Notes: generated by a model not told the origin, from the sequence alone. A stretch of 64,000 nt of DNA from Siphonodentalium dalli (GCA_032622095.1 CP136067.1:200654052-200718051), one strand, 5' to 3'; shown: positions 32,035-43,140, counted from the stretch's first letter. Numbers and translations: made by a program.

Positions 32035-32658
32035 CTGTATTTCTCCATAATAACCAAACAGGAAGCCACTAGACTGGTCCATCATGTTAAAACACACATG
32101 CCCATTTTATCTCTTTGGTTTATTTGTATTCTCAAAGTGAAAGAATAAAATTGAAGTTACCATAATCTGTATGAAACATGAACAAATAACATGTAACTGG
32201 TACCTGAACAAATAACTTGTACCCTGGTACCTGCCAAGTTAGATTATACACTGTAAAAATAATGCATGTGTGCAACCAGGATAATCACTGCAACAATATG
32301 ATACAATAGGAGTACTTTCTAAATCTGCACAGTACATGGGCACTTCTGTGTAACGCATGAGTAATGTGTTTATATAGTGCATGGAAGATGTAAACTTCAG
32401 TCAAAAACAAAGTTAACATGTTCTATAACAGCTAACAAATTGTGTAATTGCTTTTCAAACAACAATCAGTTGAATCAAACTGTCTGGAGAAATTAGATTT
32501 CCACCCTCAGATACCGGCAGATGAATGTGAAATTATACAGGGTTATGTCCCCCGTTTGATGCGTCTAATGGCAGGATTGGTTTTAATGTTCGCTTGTCAC
32601 GATAATTTGTGGTAAATATTGTTAAAATGATCCATGTTTGTCTGGTACTGATGGACTA
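32035..32658. other. Intron sequence, unrecognised
   Basis: Small direct repeats (GAACAAATAAC, ACCTGGTACCTG types) only. Confidence 0.35.
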
Positions 32659-32832
32659 CAGTAATGCCCTAAATAATCGACTCCTTAACCACAGCAGAAA
32701 TATGGGTAATTTTTCAGGATTTAGTCGGAAATATGGCTTGTCAGTGAGAAATTAGTTACTTTCCGACTAAATCCTGAAAAATTACCTATAATTTTTCTGT
32801 TGTTAAGGAGTCGATTATTTAGGGCATTACTG
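32659..32832. mobile_element. CAGTAATGCCC foldback MITE
   Basis: Ends CAGTAATGCCCTAAATAATC and GATTATTTAGGGCATTACTG, TA on both sides, with a shortened loop. Confidence 0.88.
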
Positions 32833-32883
32833 TAAATAATCAGGGTCAGGGTCGCCTTGCAGCTTTGAGAGACTTGAAAACCC

Positions 32884-33359
32884 TTAAAGTGATGTGAAAC
32901 ACTCCGGTAGGTTGATCAAATAGAAATGGAGTATAATCTTAAAGTGATGTGAAACACTCCGGTAGGTTGATCAAATAGAAATGGAGTATAATCTTAAAGT
33001 GATGTGAAACACTCCGGTAGGTTGATCAAATAGAAATGGAGTATAATCTTGCTCAAGGTAGTTATTTGTACAAATATTCTAGTCAAATTGACAACACACC
33101 GCGTCATTCTTATATATTAATTAAATGCAGTGACTCTCGATGGCGAAATCATTTTTGTTAGTCTATCTCCTATAGTTGCGTCCCAAATCGATGATACAAT
33201 GAGTGTAGTTCAGACGATGTTTTCTATGGAATGGTATGATCGATTTGCTTGATAATTTCGGCGATGTCAGTAGAAAGTTACATCCCTCCAGATGGCACAG
33301 CACCTGAATATTAACTTATCAGTTTCACTCACCCGAACAAGTTCATAATATGTCTTTAA
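32884..33359 (-). mobile_element. TTAAAG-ended repeat with a triplicated terminal 56-mer
   Basis: Reverse copy of the family at 24399. The first 56 bp (TTAAAGTGATGTGAAACACT ... ATGGAGTATAATC) occur three times in near-identical tandem (32884, 32940 and 32996) before the body continues to AATATGTCTTTAA. Each tandem unit starts with the TTAA. Confidence 0.85.
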
Positions 33360-33469
33360 ATCTGACAATGGACAGTTCAAAGCCTGAAGTGAGGGCCATA
33401 TAAAAGCCTGGAATATTGTTCATAAATGACCTTAAATTTCAATAGGTTTACCTTTACCTTTGCAGGGAC

Positions 33470-34274
33470 CAGCCGAGAGGGCGACTTGGGAAGTATCTGT
33501 AGTCTCAAATTAACATCGTTTTTAGTGACTTTTTTCCCTTCTGGGAAGTTTTATATCCCTTATTTGCAGAAGATAAAATGCCTAATCGAGGTGACTCTGG
33601 GTGAACATCACCAACTTCGACTGGCAACTTCAATGTGATACTAGGACCTAGGTCTCTATAGTAACTAGGTCTCTATAGTAACTAGGTCTCTATATTAACT
33701 AGGTCTCTATAGTAACTAGGTCTCTATAGTAACTAGGTCTCTATAGTAACTAGGTCTCTATAGTAACTAGGTCTCTATAGTAACTAGGTCTCTATATTAA
33801 CTAGGTCTCTATAGTAACTAGGTCTCTATAGTAACTAGGTCTCTATAGTAACTAGGTCTCTATAGTAACTAGGTCTCTAGATGAACTAGGTCTCTATAGT
33901 AACTAGGTCTCTATAGTAACTAGGTCTCTATATTAACTAGGTCTCTATATTAACTAGGTCTCTATATTAACTAGGTCTCTATAGTAACTAGGTCTCTATA
34001 GTAACTAGGTCTCTATATTAACTAGGTCTCTATAGTAACTAGGTCTCTATATTAACTAGGTCTCTATATTAACTAGGTCTCTATATTAACTAGGTCTCTA
34101 TAGTAACTAGGTCTCTATAGTAACTAGGTCTCCCATAGCAGTTGGGACCTTAAAGCAGAATGAGGTTCCCAGAGGGTGAATTTGGTGATGCTAGCCTGCT
34201 ATGGGATAGAGTCACCAAATTCACCCTCTGGGGACCTCATTCTGCAAATGACAGACACACTATTTGAAGCCATG
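33470..34274 (-). mobile_element. hAT-like MITE, long form, containing a 17-bp satellite
   Basis: The interior (GTCTCAAATTAACATCGTTT, CTTCAATGTGATACTAGGAC) and right hairpin (GCAGAATGAGGTTCCCAGAG) are those of the long form. The segment that normally reads CCTAGGTCTCCCATAGCAGTTG is interrupted by the array at 33648-34132. The outer end is degraded (CTATTTGAAGCCATG). Confidence 0.75.
33648..34132 (+). repeat. 17-bp minisatellite, about 28 units
   Basis: Unit TAGGTCTCTATAGTAAC, with a TATTAAC variant. It lies between CCTAGGTCTC and CCCATAGCAGTTG of the host MITE and evidently expanded from that element's own TAGGTCTCxxATAG sequence. Confidence 0.95.
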
Positions 34275-35610
34275 TCGATTATAAATGTAAACCAGTATTA
34301 TCCCTACAAACTTCACCAGCTGGTTATGTAGATGGAAACTAGCTTTCACTTATTCATGGATGGTTCAAGAAGTATTGGATAGGATATTAAGTTCCTAATA
34401 CCTTTTTTTTTCTTATCAATTAAACCACATGAATTTGACCAACTCTGTGTTTCTGTAACAGATGTACTAGTGTAGTATCCCCCATTCACTATCCAGCATT
34501 TGATGTTAGCTACAGCAAATGGCAATTATAATGCCATATAAAAAGCTGCAGAAGCCAATATCAAATTCCATGCAGTTTTAAAGCAATGCCATAGAAGTAA
34601 AATGCTAATTTCAAGGGTTGCCTGTCAACTAAACCACATAAATTCAGTATACATGTAAGTGCATTAGTTTTAGATGTACCAGTTCAGTTTCCTAAATACT
34701 AAACCACATGAATTTGACCAACTCAGTATAAATACATTAGTTATAGATGTACCAGTGTGGTATCCTGAATATCTATCAACTTAACCACATGGATTTATGA
34801 GCTTATAGGCAATTCAACTGAAGTGCACCAGTGATGAATATCATACTAGTAGGTTTATTGATGGTTGGTTCAAGAAGTATTGCATTTAAATACCAACCCA
34901 ATATTGAGAGCACTTTTCGCTTTATGGTAATAAGTGTGTTAAACTTAATTTTTGCATAATTGGCACCTGTTTGTGCAATCTAATGTAGCCGAGGAAAAAA
35001 TGATGAGAAAGATTGTCAATAACGGGGAATAGCTATGAAATTATACCCAGATTGGAGTCTCAAATAGATCTATAGATACATGTACACAAAACAGGGACCA
35101 GCCTAGAGCTAGGTTCAGGCATTAAAATCCATCAATATTTGCGAGAATCAAAGCCAATTCACAAGTTTGAGGGTACGAGAATCAAAATCAAATCCTGATT
35201 ATGCCACAAGTTGGTTGGGAGGAGGGTGTTGTATATCACTCATTCCATGGGAGGGAGGTGTTGTATATCACTTGTTCCATGTTGGACAGGTTGAAGGGCA
35301 TCCCCTTGGAAAGTTGTGAAAATTCAATGCACTGAGTCAATTTCTCAACAGCAATATCTTACTTTCAAAATGTTGCCACTGTAAACTATTGTATTACTGT
35401 ACTTTGCATACTTAGCGGTTGTCTATCTTCATGCTCTCAATCAATGTATCGCAGACTTGATGACTATCCAAGTATACTGTACAATGCTGCACGGAAATTA
35501 ATTTTTCAATAATACTCGTGGTGCCCAATTAGTTATGCTGTCTTTTTTCGCCAAAATAAAAGGGACATCACTATTATCTGGCACTCAAGAGTATTATATG
35601 AAAGGAAGTA
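34275..35610. other. Intron sequence with diverged short duplications
   Basis: A word set AACCACATGAATTTGACCAA, CATTAGTTTTAGATGTACCA, GTGTGGTATCCTGAAT recurs at about 34425, 34635, 34695 and 34785. A segment at 34862-35050 (GGTTCAAGAAGTATTG, TTTTATGGTAATAAG, GGCACCTGTTTGT) has a diverged copy at 37011-37185. Confidence 0.55.
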
Positions 35611-35743
35611 CAGAAATGCCCTAAATAATCGACTCCTTAACCACAGCAGAATTATGGGTAATTTTTCAGGATTTAGTCGAAAATATAGCTTGTTGCCATT
35701 CATCGGAAAGATCTCACTGAGTTGATTATTTAGGGCATTACTG
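35611..35743. mobile_element. CAGTAATGCCC MITE, right arm deleted
   Basis: CAGAAATGCCCTAAATAATC to GTTGATTATTTAGGGCATTA-CTG, TA on both sides; nearly all of the right arm is missing. Confidence 0.8.
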
Positions 35744-35920
35744 TATGTTGTTCATTGTTATATCAACAAGTTCATTCTTGGTTACTCTAACCATTGTTCA
35801 GTAGTTCCTGGGTACCTTCATTAATGTTTCAAGATCTGGCATACCCTAATCAATGAAACGATGCCAACCTGATCAATTTAGCATGAGTCATTGAGTTCAT
35901 TGGTGAATGATAGATGTAGT

Positions 35921-36382
35921 AAAGCCTGAGTTTAATGTGCCTGTCATTTGCAGAATGAGGTCACCCCAGAGGGTGAATTTAGTGATGCTATCCTGTGTAG
36001 TGGGCTAGCATCACCAAATTCTCCCTCTGGGGACCTCATTTTGCATGGCCTCATCTGCTATTGGAGACATAGACTCAGATTGAAGTTCCCAAATGGTGAA
36101 CATTGTGATGTACACCCATTGGGAACCTCGATTATGCATTGTGACGTCTGCCAGTTTGGGGATATAGAGAAACTAAACTAACAAAAGAAATTGAATCTAT
36201 GCGAAGAAGATTATATTTAAATTTGATAATAAAGAAACTTTCCGGAGAAGATGAGGTCCAAGCAGAATGAGGTCCCCAGAGGGTGAATTTGGTGATGCTA
36301 GCCCACTATGCGGGATAGCGTTACTAAATTCACCCTTGTGGACCTCATTCTACAAATGATAGGTACACTAAACTCAGACTTG
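35921..36382 (+). mobile_element. hAT-like hairpin MITE, long form
   Basis: AAGCCTGAGTTTAATGTGCC and GTACACTAAACTCAGACTTG ends. Flanks GATGTAGT and AATGTACT agree at 6 of 8 positions. Two hairpins and the long interior are present. The terminal stem here is TGAGTTTA rather than TGAAATAG, defining a subfamily shared with 41621. Confidence 0.85.
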
Positions 36383-36399
36383 AATGTACTCATGTATTA

Positions 36400-37005
36400 C
36401 AGTAAAACTCTAATTAATCGACCTCTTAACCCTTTACCCAACAGAACGGCCCTGTGCCAATGCATTCTCTTATATATGCGAGTCGACCATAGGTCGCCTC
36501 GCATATATAAGAGAATGCATTGGCTTAACACATTAAAAATTATAAAATTGTTAAAGAATGTAAGAAAAAATGGTAAAAAGTGTTAAAAAAAGATTTTTTT
36601 AGGCCAATGCATTCTCTTATATATGCGAGGCGATCTATGGTCGACTCGCATATATAAGAGAATGCATTGGCACAGGGCTAACTGTAACTATCACAATGTG
36701 GTCAAGGAGCCGGTTCCAATGATATCCATATTTGTATGGTTCTATTGAGACAGACCGAAGATATTTTAGGCTGTTGAAGCTTTATTTGGCCGGTTTTGGC
36801 CAGTTTGTTGGGTAAAGGGTTAACCACTGCAGAATTATGGGTAACTTTTCAGGATTTAGTCGGAAATATGGCTTGTTGCCATTCATCGGAAAGCTCTCGG
36901 GGAGAGCTTCCCGATGAATGGCAACAAGCCATATTTCCGACTAAATCCTGAAAAGTTACCCATAATTCTGCTGTGGTTAAGAGGTCGATTAATTAGGCAT
37001 TACTG
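36400..37005. mobile_element. CAGTAATGCCC foldback MITE split by a family A MITE
   Basis: The left end CAGTAAAACTCTAATTAATC runs to CGACCTC. The insertion at 36426-36823 follows, then the host resumes with CCACTGCAGAATTATGGG and is complete to GGCATTACTG at 37005. Confidence 0.93.
36426..36823 (-). mobile_element. TTAA MITE, family A, nested in a CAGTAATGCCC MITE
   Basis: TTAACCCTTTACCCAACAGA to GTTGGGTAAAGGGTTAA with both palindromes (about 36457-36524 and 36603-36668). The host's own CTCTTAACCACAGCAG motif is split exactly at TTAA and the TTAA is doubled. Confidence 0.96.
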
Positions 37006-37010
37006 TAGCT

Positions 37011-37632
37011 TTATTCATGGTTCAAAAAGTATTGGATATTACATTGCTAATCCAATATCGAGACCATTTTCTCTTTTATGGTAATAAGGACGTAAAACTT
37101 AATCTTCAAATAATGGGCGCCTGTTTGTACAACCTAATGATCATGCGAAAGATCGTCAATAAAGCTGAATGGTTATGAAATGATGCGCTGTCATGGTGAA
37201 CTTAGTCGGTTGCTATGATCTGTGTGTCATGACGCCCACTCCTACATTGATTCCATCCATCCAAGAATTTTCTTGTCAATTGAATTTACCATTTCTTCCA
37301 CTTCATTTGGGTCTGTTAGTTTCGACTTTCATAATTTTCACGGGAGATTTATTCTTATATCGAGTGCTCTGCTGTCAAAGTCATTGAGGCTCGGCTTATT
37401 CATATACATGTACTGCTCTCAATCATATGATCACCCCTAGTCAAGTCGTCCTGCTAAATTGCTATGATAATAAAAGAATCGACTAAAAGTCCTTCTTGTT
37501 CATCCCCAGTGGTTGGAGGGTTCGTAGAGTGAAAATCCACTGTGGTTAAGCTGTGTCACTGGTGACATCCGAGAGTGAAAAACTCGAGGCCATATCTGAG
37601 TGTTAAAGTTGGCGAGGAAGGCAAAACATTTA
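37011..37632. other. Intron sequence; diverged copy of 34862-35050 at the start
   Basis: After the duplicated segment (to about 37185) no element or exon is recognised. Overlapping small ORFs at 37193-37440 show no known motif. Confidence 0.4.
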
Positions 37633-37929
37633 GATAAAACTCCAGAGAAAAGCTTCAACACTCAGATAACCTGAAGGCTAAACACCAATACGAACCACTT
37701 ACCCGCATTTGTTACCCGCACTTCCGAGCATCCTTCTCACAAATCCTTGACCCTTCTACACTGACCAATCAAATTGGAGTCCCATAACAAACAGTATATA
37801 TTAAAGGCGAGCAAAATCCTAAAAAAATCACATGCCAAACTCGGCCCTGATGAAGTTAAACATTAACGAAAGCACTAGATCTATACTGCAGGTTATCTGA
37901 GTGTTGAAGCTTTTCTCTGGAATTTTATC
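37633..37929. mobile_element. MITE with 40-bp inverted ends next to the 29-bp satellite
   Basis: GATAAAACTCCAGAGAAAAG plus CTTCAACACTCAGATAACCTG at the left is answered by CAGGTTATCTGAGTGTTGAAG plus CTTTTCTCTGGAATTTTATC at the right, nearly perfect over about 41 bp. The interior contains CTGATGAAGTTAAACATTAAC-GAAA, which resembles a hammerhead ribozyme core but is incomplete. The superfamily is not assigned. Confidence 0.75.
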
Positions 37930-37943
37930 TCGATTTTTTTGCC

Positions 37944-39351
37944 TGAATTGCTATGATGTTGGTGGGACCCGATGAATTGCTATGATGTTGGTGGGACCCG
38001 ATGAATTGCTATGATATTGGTGGGTCCCGCTGAATTGCTATGATGTTGGTGGGACCCGATGAATTGCTATGATGTTGGTGGGTCCTGCTGAATTGCTATG
38101 ATGTTGGTGGGTCCCGCTGAATTGCTATGATGTTGGTGGGTCCCGCTGAATTGCTATGATGTTGGTGGGTCCCGCTGAATTGCTATGATGTTGGTGGGTC
38201 CCGCTGAATTGCTATGATGTTGGTGGGTCCCGCTGAATTGCTATGATGTTGGTGGGTCCCGCTGAATTGCTATGATGTTGGTGGGTCCCGCTGAATTGCT
38301 ATGATGTTGGTGGGTCCCGCTGAATTGCTATGATGTTGGTGGGTCCCGCTGAATTGCTATGATGTTGGTGGGTCCTACTGAGTTGCTATGATGTTGGTGG
38401 GTCCTGCTGAATTGCTATGATGTTGGTGGGTCCCGCTGAATTGCTATGATGTTGGTGGGTCCTGCTGAATTGCTATGATGTTGGTGGATCCTGCTGAATT
38501 GCTATGATGTTGGTGGGTCCTGCTGAATTGCTATGATGTTGGTGGATCCTGCTGAATTGCTATGATGTTGGTGGGTCCTGCTGAATTGCTATGATGTTGG
38601 TGGGTCCTGCTGAATTGCTATGATGTTGGTGGGTCCCGCTGAATTGCTATGATGTTGGTGGGTCCCGCTGAATTGCTATGATGTTGGTGGGTCCTGCTGA
38701 ATTGCTATGATGTTGGTGGGTCCCGCTGAATTGCTATGATGTTGGTGGGTCCCGCTGAATTGCTATGATGTTGGTGGGTCCCGCTGAATTGCTATGATGT
38801 TGGTGGGTCCCGCTGAATTGCTATGATGTTGGTGGGTCCCGCTGAATTGCTATGATGTTGGTGGGTCCCGCTGAATTGCTATGATGTTGGTGGGTCCCGC
38901 TGAATTGCTATGATGTTGGTGGGTCCTACTGAGTTGCTATGATGTTGGTGGGTCCTGCTGAATTGCTATGATGTTGGTGGGTCCCGCTGAATTGCTATGA
39001 TGTTGGTGGGTCCTACTGAGTTGCTATGATGTTGGTGGGTCCTGCTGAATTGCTATGATGTTGGTGGGTCCCGCTGAATTGCTATGATGTTGGTGGGTCC
39101 CGCTGAATTGCTATGATGTTGGTGGGTCCTACTGAGTTGCTATGATGTTGGTGGGTCCTGCTGAATTGCTATGATGTTGGTGGGTCCCGCTGAATTGCTA
39201 TGATGTTGGTGGGTCCTACTGAGTTGCTATGATGTTGGTGGGTCCTGCTGAATTGCTATGATGTTGGTGGGTCCTGCTGAATTGCTATGATGTTGGTGGG
39301 TCCTGCTGAATTGTTATGATGTTGGTGGGTCCTGCTGAATTGCTATGATGC
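37944..39351 (+). repeat. 29-bp minisatellite, about 48 units
   Basis: Unit TGAATTGCTATGATGTTGGT followed by GGGTCCCGC, with CCT, GAT and ACTGAGT variants. The ACTGAGT variant recurs in the second half in a two- to four-unit higher-order pattern. It starts 15 bp after the MITE at 37633. A stray unit, AAATTGCTATGATAAT, lies at about 37455. Confidence 0.97.
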
Positions 39352-39371
39352 TGCCTCGGGTAGAACCTTAA

Positions 39372-39772
39372 TTAACCCTTTCAGTGCCAGATCCGATTTT
39401 TGTATCAACCATATACCCTGTGCCAGTGCTTTCTCTAGGTCGCCTCGCATATATAAGAGAATGCATTGGCCTAACAATTTTTCATCATTTGTTATTATTC
39501 ATCATTTGTTATTATTTTTTACAATTTTAATAATTTTTTCTTATATTCTTTAACAGGTATATTTAGTAGGTTTAGTGCCAGGGAATCTTACGTTTTTCAT
39601 GGGCATCAAAATTATTACTATGAATACTTGGTGATAGTTTTGAGTTATAACATGCCCCTAAGGTTTTATCCAGTTTGTTTTTAAATTCGCTATAGCATGC
39701 ATTTTTTAGGGCCGATTTTACAGACCGTAAATTAGGGCCGATGAGATTGGCCCCTGGCACTTAAAGGGTTAA
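39372..39772 (-). mobile_element. TTAA MITE, family B
   Basis: TTAACCCTTTCAGTGCCAGA and CCCTGGCACTTAAAGGGTTAA. Reverse copy with a damaged palindrome (about 39420-39470), the linker TTTTTCATCATTTGTTATTA partly duplicated, and GGGCCGATGAGATTGGCCCC near the right end. Confidence 0.85.
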
Positions 39773-39870
39773 CGTATCAATGCAAAAAATTTATCCATTT
39801 TTATCCTAGAATTGCCATAAAAGCTATTATTCATCTGGAGGGATTTTCAGCGATTATGAGCACACTACAG

Positions 39871-40050
39871 TTAACCATTTGATGACTGGAGCTTCCTGAA
39901 AATGTGGGAAAACCTTGTGTCAATGCATTCTCTTATATTTGCGAGTCACCCATAGGGCTCCTCATATATAAGAGAATGCATTGGCCTAACAATATTTACC
40001 TTAATCATGTAAGCCAGTGCATTCTCTTATATATGCGAGGCTCCCTATGT
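39871..40050 (+). mobile_element. Family C TTAA MITE, right end lost
   Basis: TTAACCATTTGATGACTGGA, one palindrome (39922-39988), the linker CCTAACAATATTTACC, then a second palindrome arm ending GGCTCCCTATGT. Confidence 0.75.
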
Positions 40051-40286
40051 CACTAATAATCGTTGCATAGAAATAATATATATGTACAATCTACCCGGAA
40101 CATGTCTGGCCAATGTCTGCGGTATTTAAAACTCTTTTTGGAAAGTTTTCATTTCCAGATGATAAGTTTGGTATTCTTTTTCGATCAACTCAAAACTTAG
40201 TCTTGAGTTTAATCATAAGAATTTTAAAATACAGGTAAAGTTCAAATATGGCATTGGTCTGACAAATTGTGCCTTTTTTATAGTCC

Positions 40287-40533
40287 TTAACTCTTTTAGT
40301 GCCAGGCTTATATTGTAGGTTTAGTGCCAGGCTTATATTGTAGGTTTAGTGCCAGGCTTATATTGTAGGTTTAGTGCCAGGCTTATATTGTAGGTTTAGT
40401 GCCAGGGAATCTTACGTTTTTCATAGGCATCAAAATTAGATAATTTCTTTTAGGGCTGATCTTATCGGCCCTGGCACTCTACAGACCGTAAATTAGGGCC
40501 GATGTGATCCACCCCTGGCACTGAAAGAGTTAA
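40287..40533 (-). mobile_element. TTAA MITE, family B, with an internal 25-bp tandem repeat
   Basis: TTAACTCTTTTAGTGCCAGG and CCTGGCACTGAAAGAGTTAA ends. The interior consists of about four tandem copies of GCCAGGCTTATATTGTAGGT-TTAGT (40310-40400) in place of the palindrome region. The repeat unit includes the terminal-repeat word GTGCCAGG, so it grew from the element's own end. Confidence 0.85.
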
Positions 40534-40931
40534 TTGTTTTGTCAATTATTATGAGCAAACAACCAGTGTATTAAGCCACACTCCAGCAGTGCATTTGTAC
40601 CCTCCCTGGCGTCTTTATGTCCTACACCAATAAAATAACTGTCAATGTTGTAATGTGAACTAACATGAAAACCACAATAATATTTAATCGACCATTAAAT
40701 AACCACTGCATACAAATAATACCTGTATAAATGTACAATCTATCCTGAACATGTCTGATCAATCATCATTTATTTTGGGAGGTGTATCTGTACTTATATT
40801 ACCATTCAATCAATACCAGTTATTCCATTGTGGAACTATAATACTGGTAATACAATAAATCATGGGCAACGACAGATATATATTGTTTGAGAACTAATTG
40901 GATATTCTTAGCCCACACACTTACATACTAG
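40534..40931. other. Intron sequence, related to 42045-42260
   Basis: CAATCTATCCTGAACATGTCT, TTATTTTGGGAGGTGTA, GGGCAACGACAGATATATATT and TTGGATATTCTTAGCCCACAC are repeated in diverged form near 40080-40120 and 42100-42260. An old local duplication of unknown content. Confidence 0.5.
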
Positions 40932-41060
40932 TTAACTCTTTCATGACGGGACCTGAGCTGGTGCAGCATTAATGATCCTGTACCAGTGCTTTCTCTTATA
41001 TATGCAAGTCTCCCATAGGGAGCCTTGCATAATTATATAAGAGAATGCACTGGCTTACAA
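40932..41060 (+). mobile_element. Family C TTAA MITE, left part
   Basis: TTAACTCTTTCATGACGGGA, GCTGGTGCAGCATTAATGAT and one degenerate palindrome. It abuts the hAT-like MITE at 41061. Confidence 0.7.
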
Positions 41061-41424
41061 GTGCAATATTGTGTCTTGTCATTTGCAGAATGAGGTACCC
41101 AGAAGGTGAAGTTAGTGACGCTATCCCACACAGCGGGCTAGCCGCCGCTAGCGTACCAAATTTACCCTCTGGGAACTGTATGCTGCTAATAGGCCTCAAC
41201 TGCTATGCTAGACCTAAGATCAGGATGATGTTCCCCAGTTGATGTTGGTGATGTTTAATCATTAGTCACCTTTTTAAGCATTTTATCTTCTCCATTTTGA
41301 ATGAAGAATGAGGTCCCCAGAGGGTGAATTTGGAGATGCTAGCACACTGTGTGGGAGAGTATCACTAAATACACCCTCTGGAGACCCCATTCTGTAAATG
41401 ACAGGCACACTATTTGCAGGCTCG
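41061..41424 (+). mobile_element. hAT-like hairpin MITE, long form
   Basis: TGCAATATTGTGTCTTGTCA ... CACACTATTTGCAGGCTCG. The first hairpin is enlarged by a GCTAGCCGCCGCTAGCG loop. The long interior is shortened. Confidence 0.8.
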
Positions 41425-41620
41425 CTGATGTGGATGGCTTCCATGCAAATGGAGGGATAACTTTGATTTGGGTATCTGGGGAAGTTGGTCAGGGTTCACA
41501 GGTTTCTATATTGGCATTGTCTCTAGCCCTTTGTGCAGTCTTTCCTCCACTGATAATAAAACTGAAGTTGTGACAATAGTCGTCAAGTGACAAAACTAAA
41601 ACCTAAGAACCAACAACAAT

Positions 41621-42038
41621 CAAGCCTGAATTTAGTGTGCCTGTCATTTGCAAAATGCGGTCACCAGTGGGCTAGCATCACTAAATTCACCATCTGGGGA
41701 CCTCGTTCTGCTTAGACGTACCTCATCTTCTCATGTTTCTTTATTATAAAATTTCTATAGAATCTTCTTCACATTGGATTCTATTTTGTTTTTCGTTAAG
41801 TTTCTCTATATCCCCAAATTGTCAGACGACACATTGCATAATCGAGGTTCCCAATGGGTGTACATCACAATATTCACTATTCTGAGTCTATGTCTCCCAT
41901 AGCAGATGAAGCCATGCAGAATGAGGTCCCCAGAGGGTGAATTTGGTGATGCTAGCCTGCTATGCAGGATAGCATTGCTAAATTCACCCTCTGGGGACCT
42001 CATTCTGCAAATGACGGGCACACTAATCTCAGCTAGCT
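41621..42038 (-). mobile_element. hAT-like hairpin MITE, long form
   Basis: CAAGCCTGAATTTAGTGTGCC and GCACACTAATCTCAGCTAG ends. The first hairpin lacks one arm. The interior runs in reverse relative to 35921 (TCTATATCCCCAAATTG, GGTTCCCAATGGGTGTACAT). Confidence 0.8.
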
Positions 42039-42334
42039 AACATACGAATTACATACATATCTTTCTGCACAATTCTTCCTTCACATGTTCGATAAATCAC
42101 GTATTGAACGTTTATTTCGGGAGGTGTACTTATTCTTCATTGAATCCATACCATTTGTTCCGTGGTCGCAGCCATAATAATATAATACATCGTGGGTAAC
42201 GACAGATATATATTGTCCGAGAATTAATTGGATATTCTTAGCGCATACACTTACATACTCATTAATGTATCGGAATTCCGTCAACGGACGCGGACTACTG
42301 TGATAAATTGATTGGGCGACGAGGTAATGAGTAC

Positions 42335-43140
42335 AAATAAATGTCTCGCTAGAACCCTCGATTCCGCGTATAATGGTATTATTCAAGGAAACGTACCACC
42401 AGGGGCCTTGATTAAACGGGCGGGATTTAATGCTATTGTTGTGCTGCCAAATATTATAGGGAGTTTGTTTGTTAAATCAATTATGGGTATTCATAGTCGT
42501 AGCCTGTCATTCGTGTACTTGTACTGAGTACACGCAACAAAATTAGTGCTTTTATAACCAAACGTCTGCTACTGTCTATATATACATGTAGTTTGCTCAA
42601 TCCATTAGGTCACGGTAAATATTGTTAGGCCAATATATTCTCTTACATATGCGAGGCTCCCTATGGGACACTCGCATATATAAGAGAATGCATTGGCACA
42701 GAGTTTTCCCAAAATTTCAGGAAGCTGAAGTCATGGAAAGGTTAAATTGTCATACGAGGTTTTGAAAGCGTTGAATTTTTGGCAATATTTGCTCCACTTA
42801 CTCGACTTGTAATTAATGTATTTTATAACAATTACATTGTGTAGTTCAAAGTGTTGAAATAACTTGATAATTGCCTAGAATTAGCTTTGAACAAAGACAT
42901 ATCTTACGGAGTCCTCGATCGGTGTATAATATTCGAGGAAATGCATCGTCAGGGATTTCGATTAAACGTGCTGGATTTAATGCTATTGTTGAGCTGCCAA
43001 ATAGGGAGTTTGTTTGTTAAATCAATTATGGTTATTCATAGTCGTCGCCTGTCATTCGTGTACTGTGTACTGAGTACACGCAACAAAAATAGTGCCTTTA
43101 TAATCAAACTTCTGCTACTGTTTATATAATTTGCTAAATC
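42335..43140 (+). repeat. About 260-bp direct repeat, two copies
   Basis: The first copy (42335-42600) and second copy (42895-43140) share ATTTAATGCTATTGTTG, GGGAGTTTGTTTGTTAAATC, CATAGTCGT(A/C)GCCTGTCAT and ACTGAGTACACGCAACAAAA. They are about nine bases in ten alike in the core. A family C MITE end (42609-42745) separates them. No conserved coding frame is recognised. Confidence 0.8.
42609..42745 (+). mobile_element. Family C TTAA MITE, right half
   Basis: GTAAATATTGTTAGGCC, one palindrome with CGAGGCTCCCTATGGGACAC at its tip, and the end GTCATGGAAAGGTTAA. Confidence 0.8.

Noticed and set aside
37193-37440. Overlapping 64- and 72-codon ORFs
   Set aside because: Two frames of the same sequence, no motif, not bounded by convincing splice sites.
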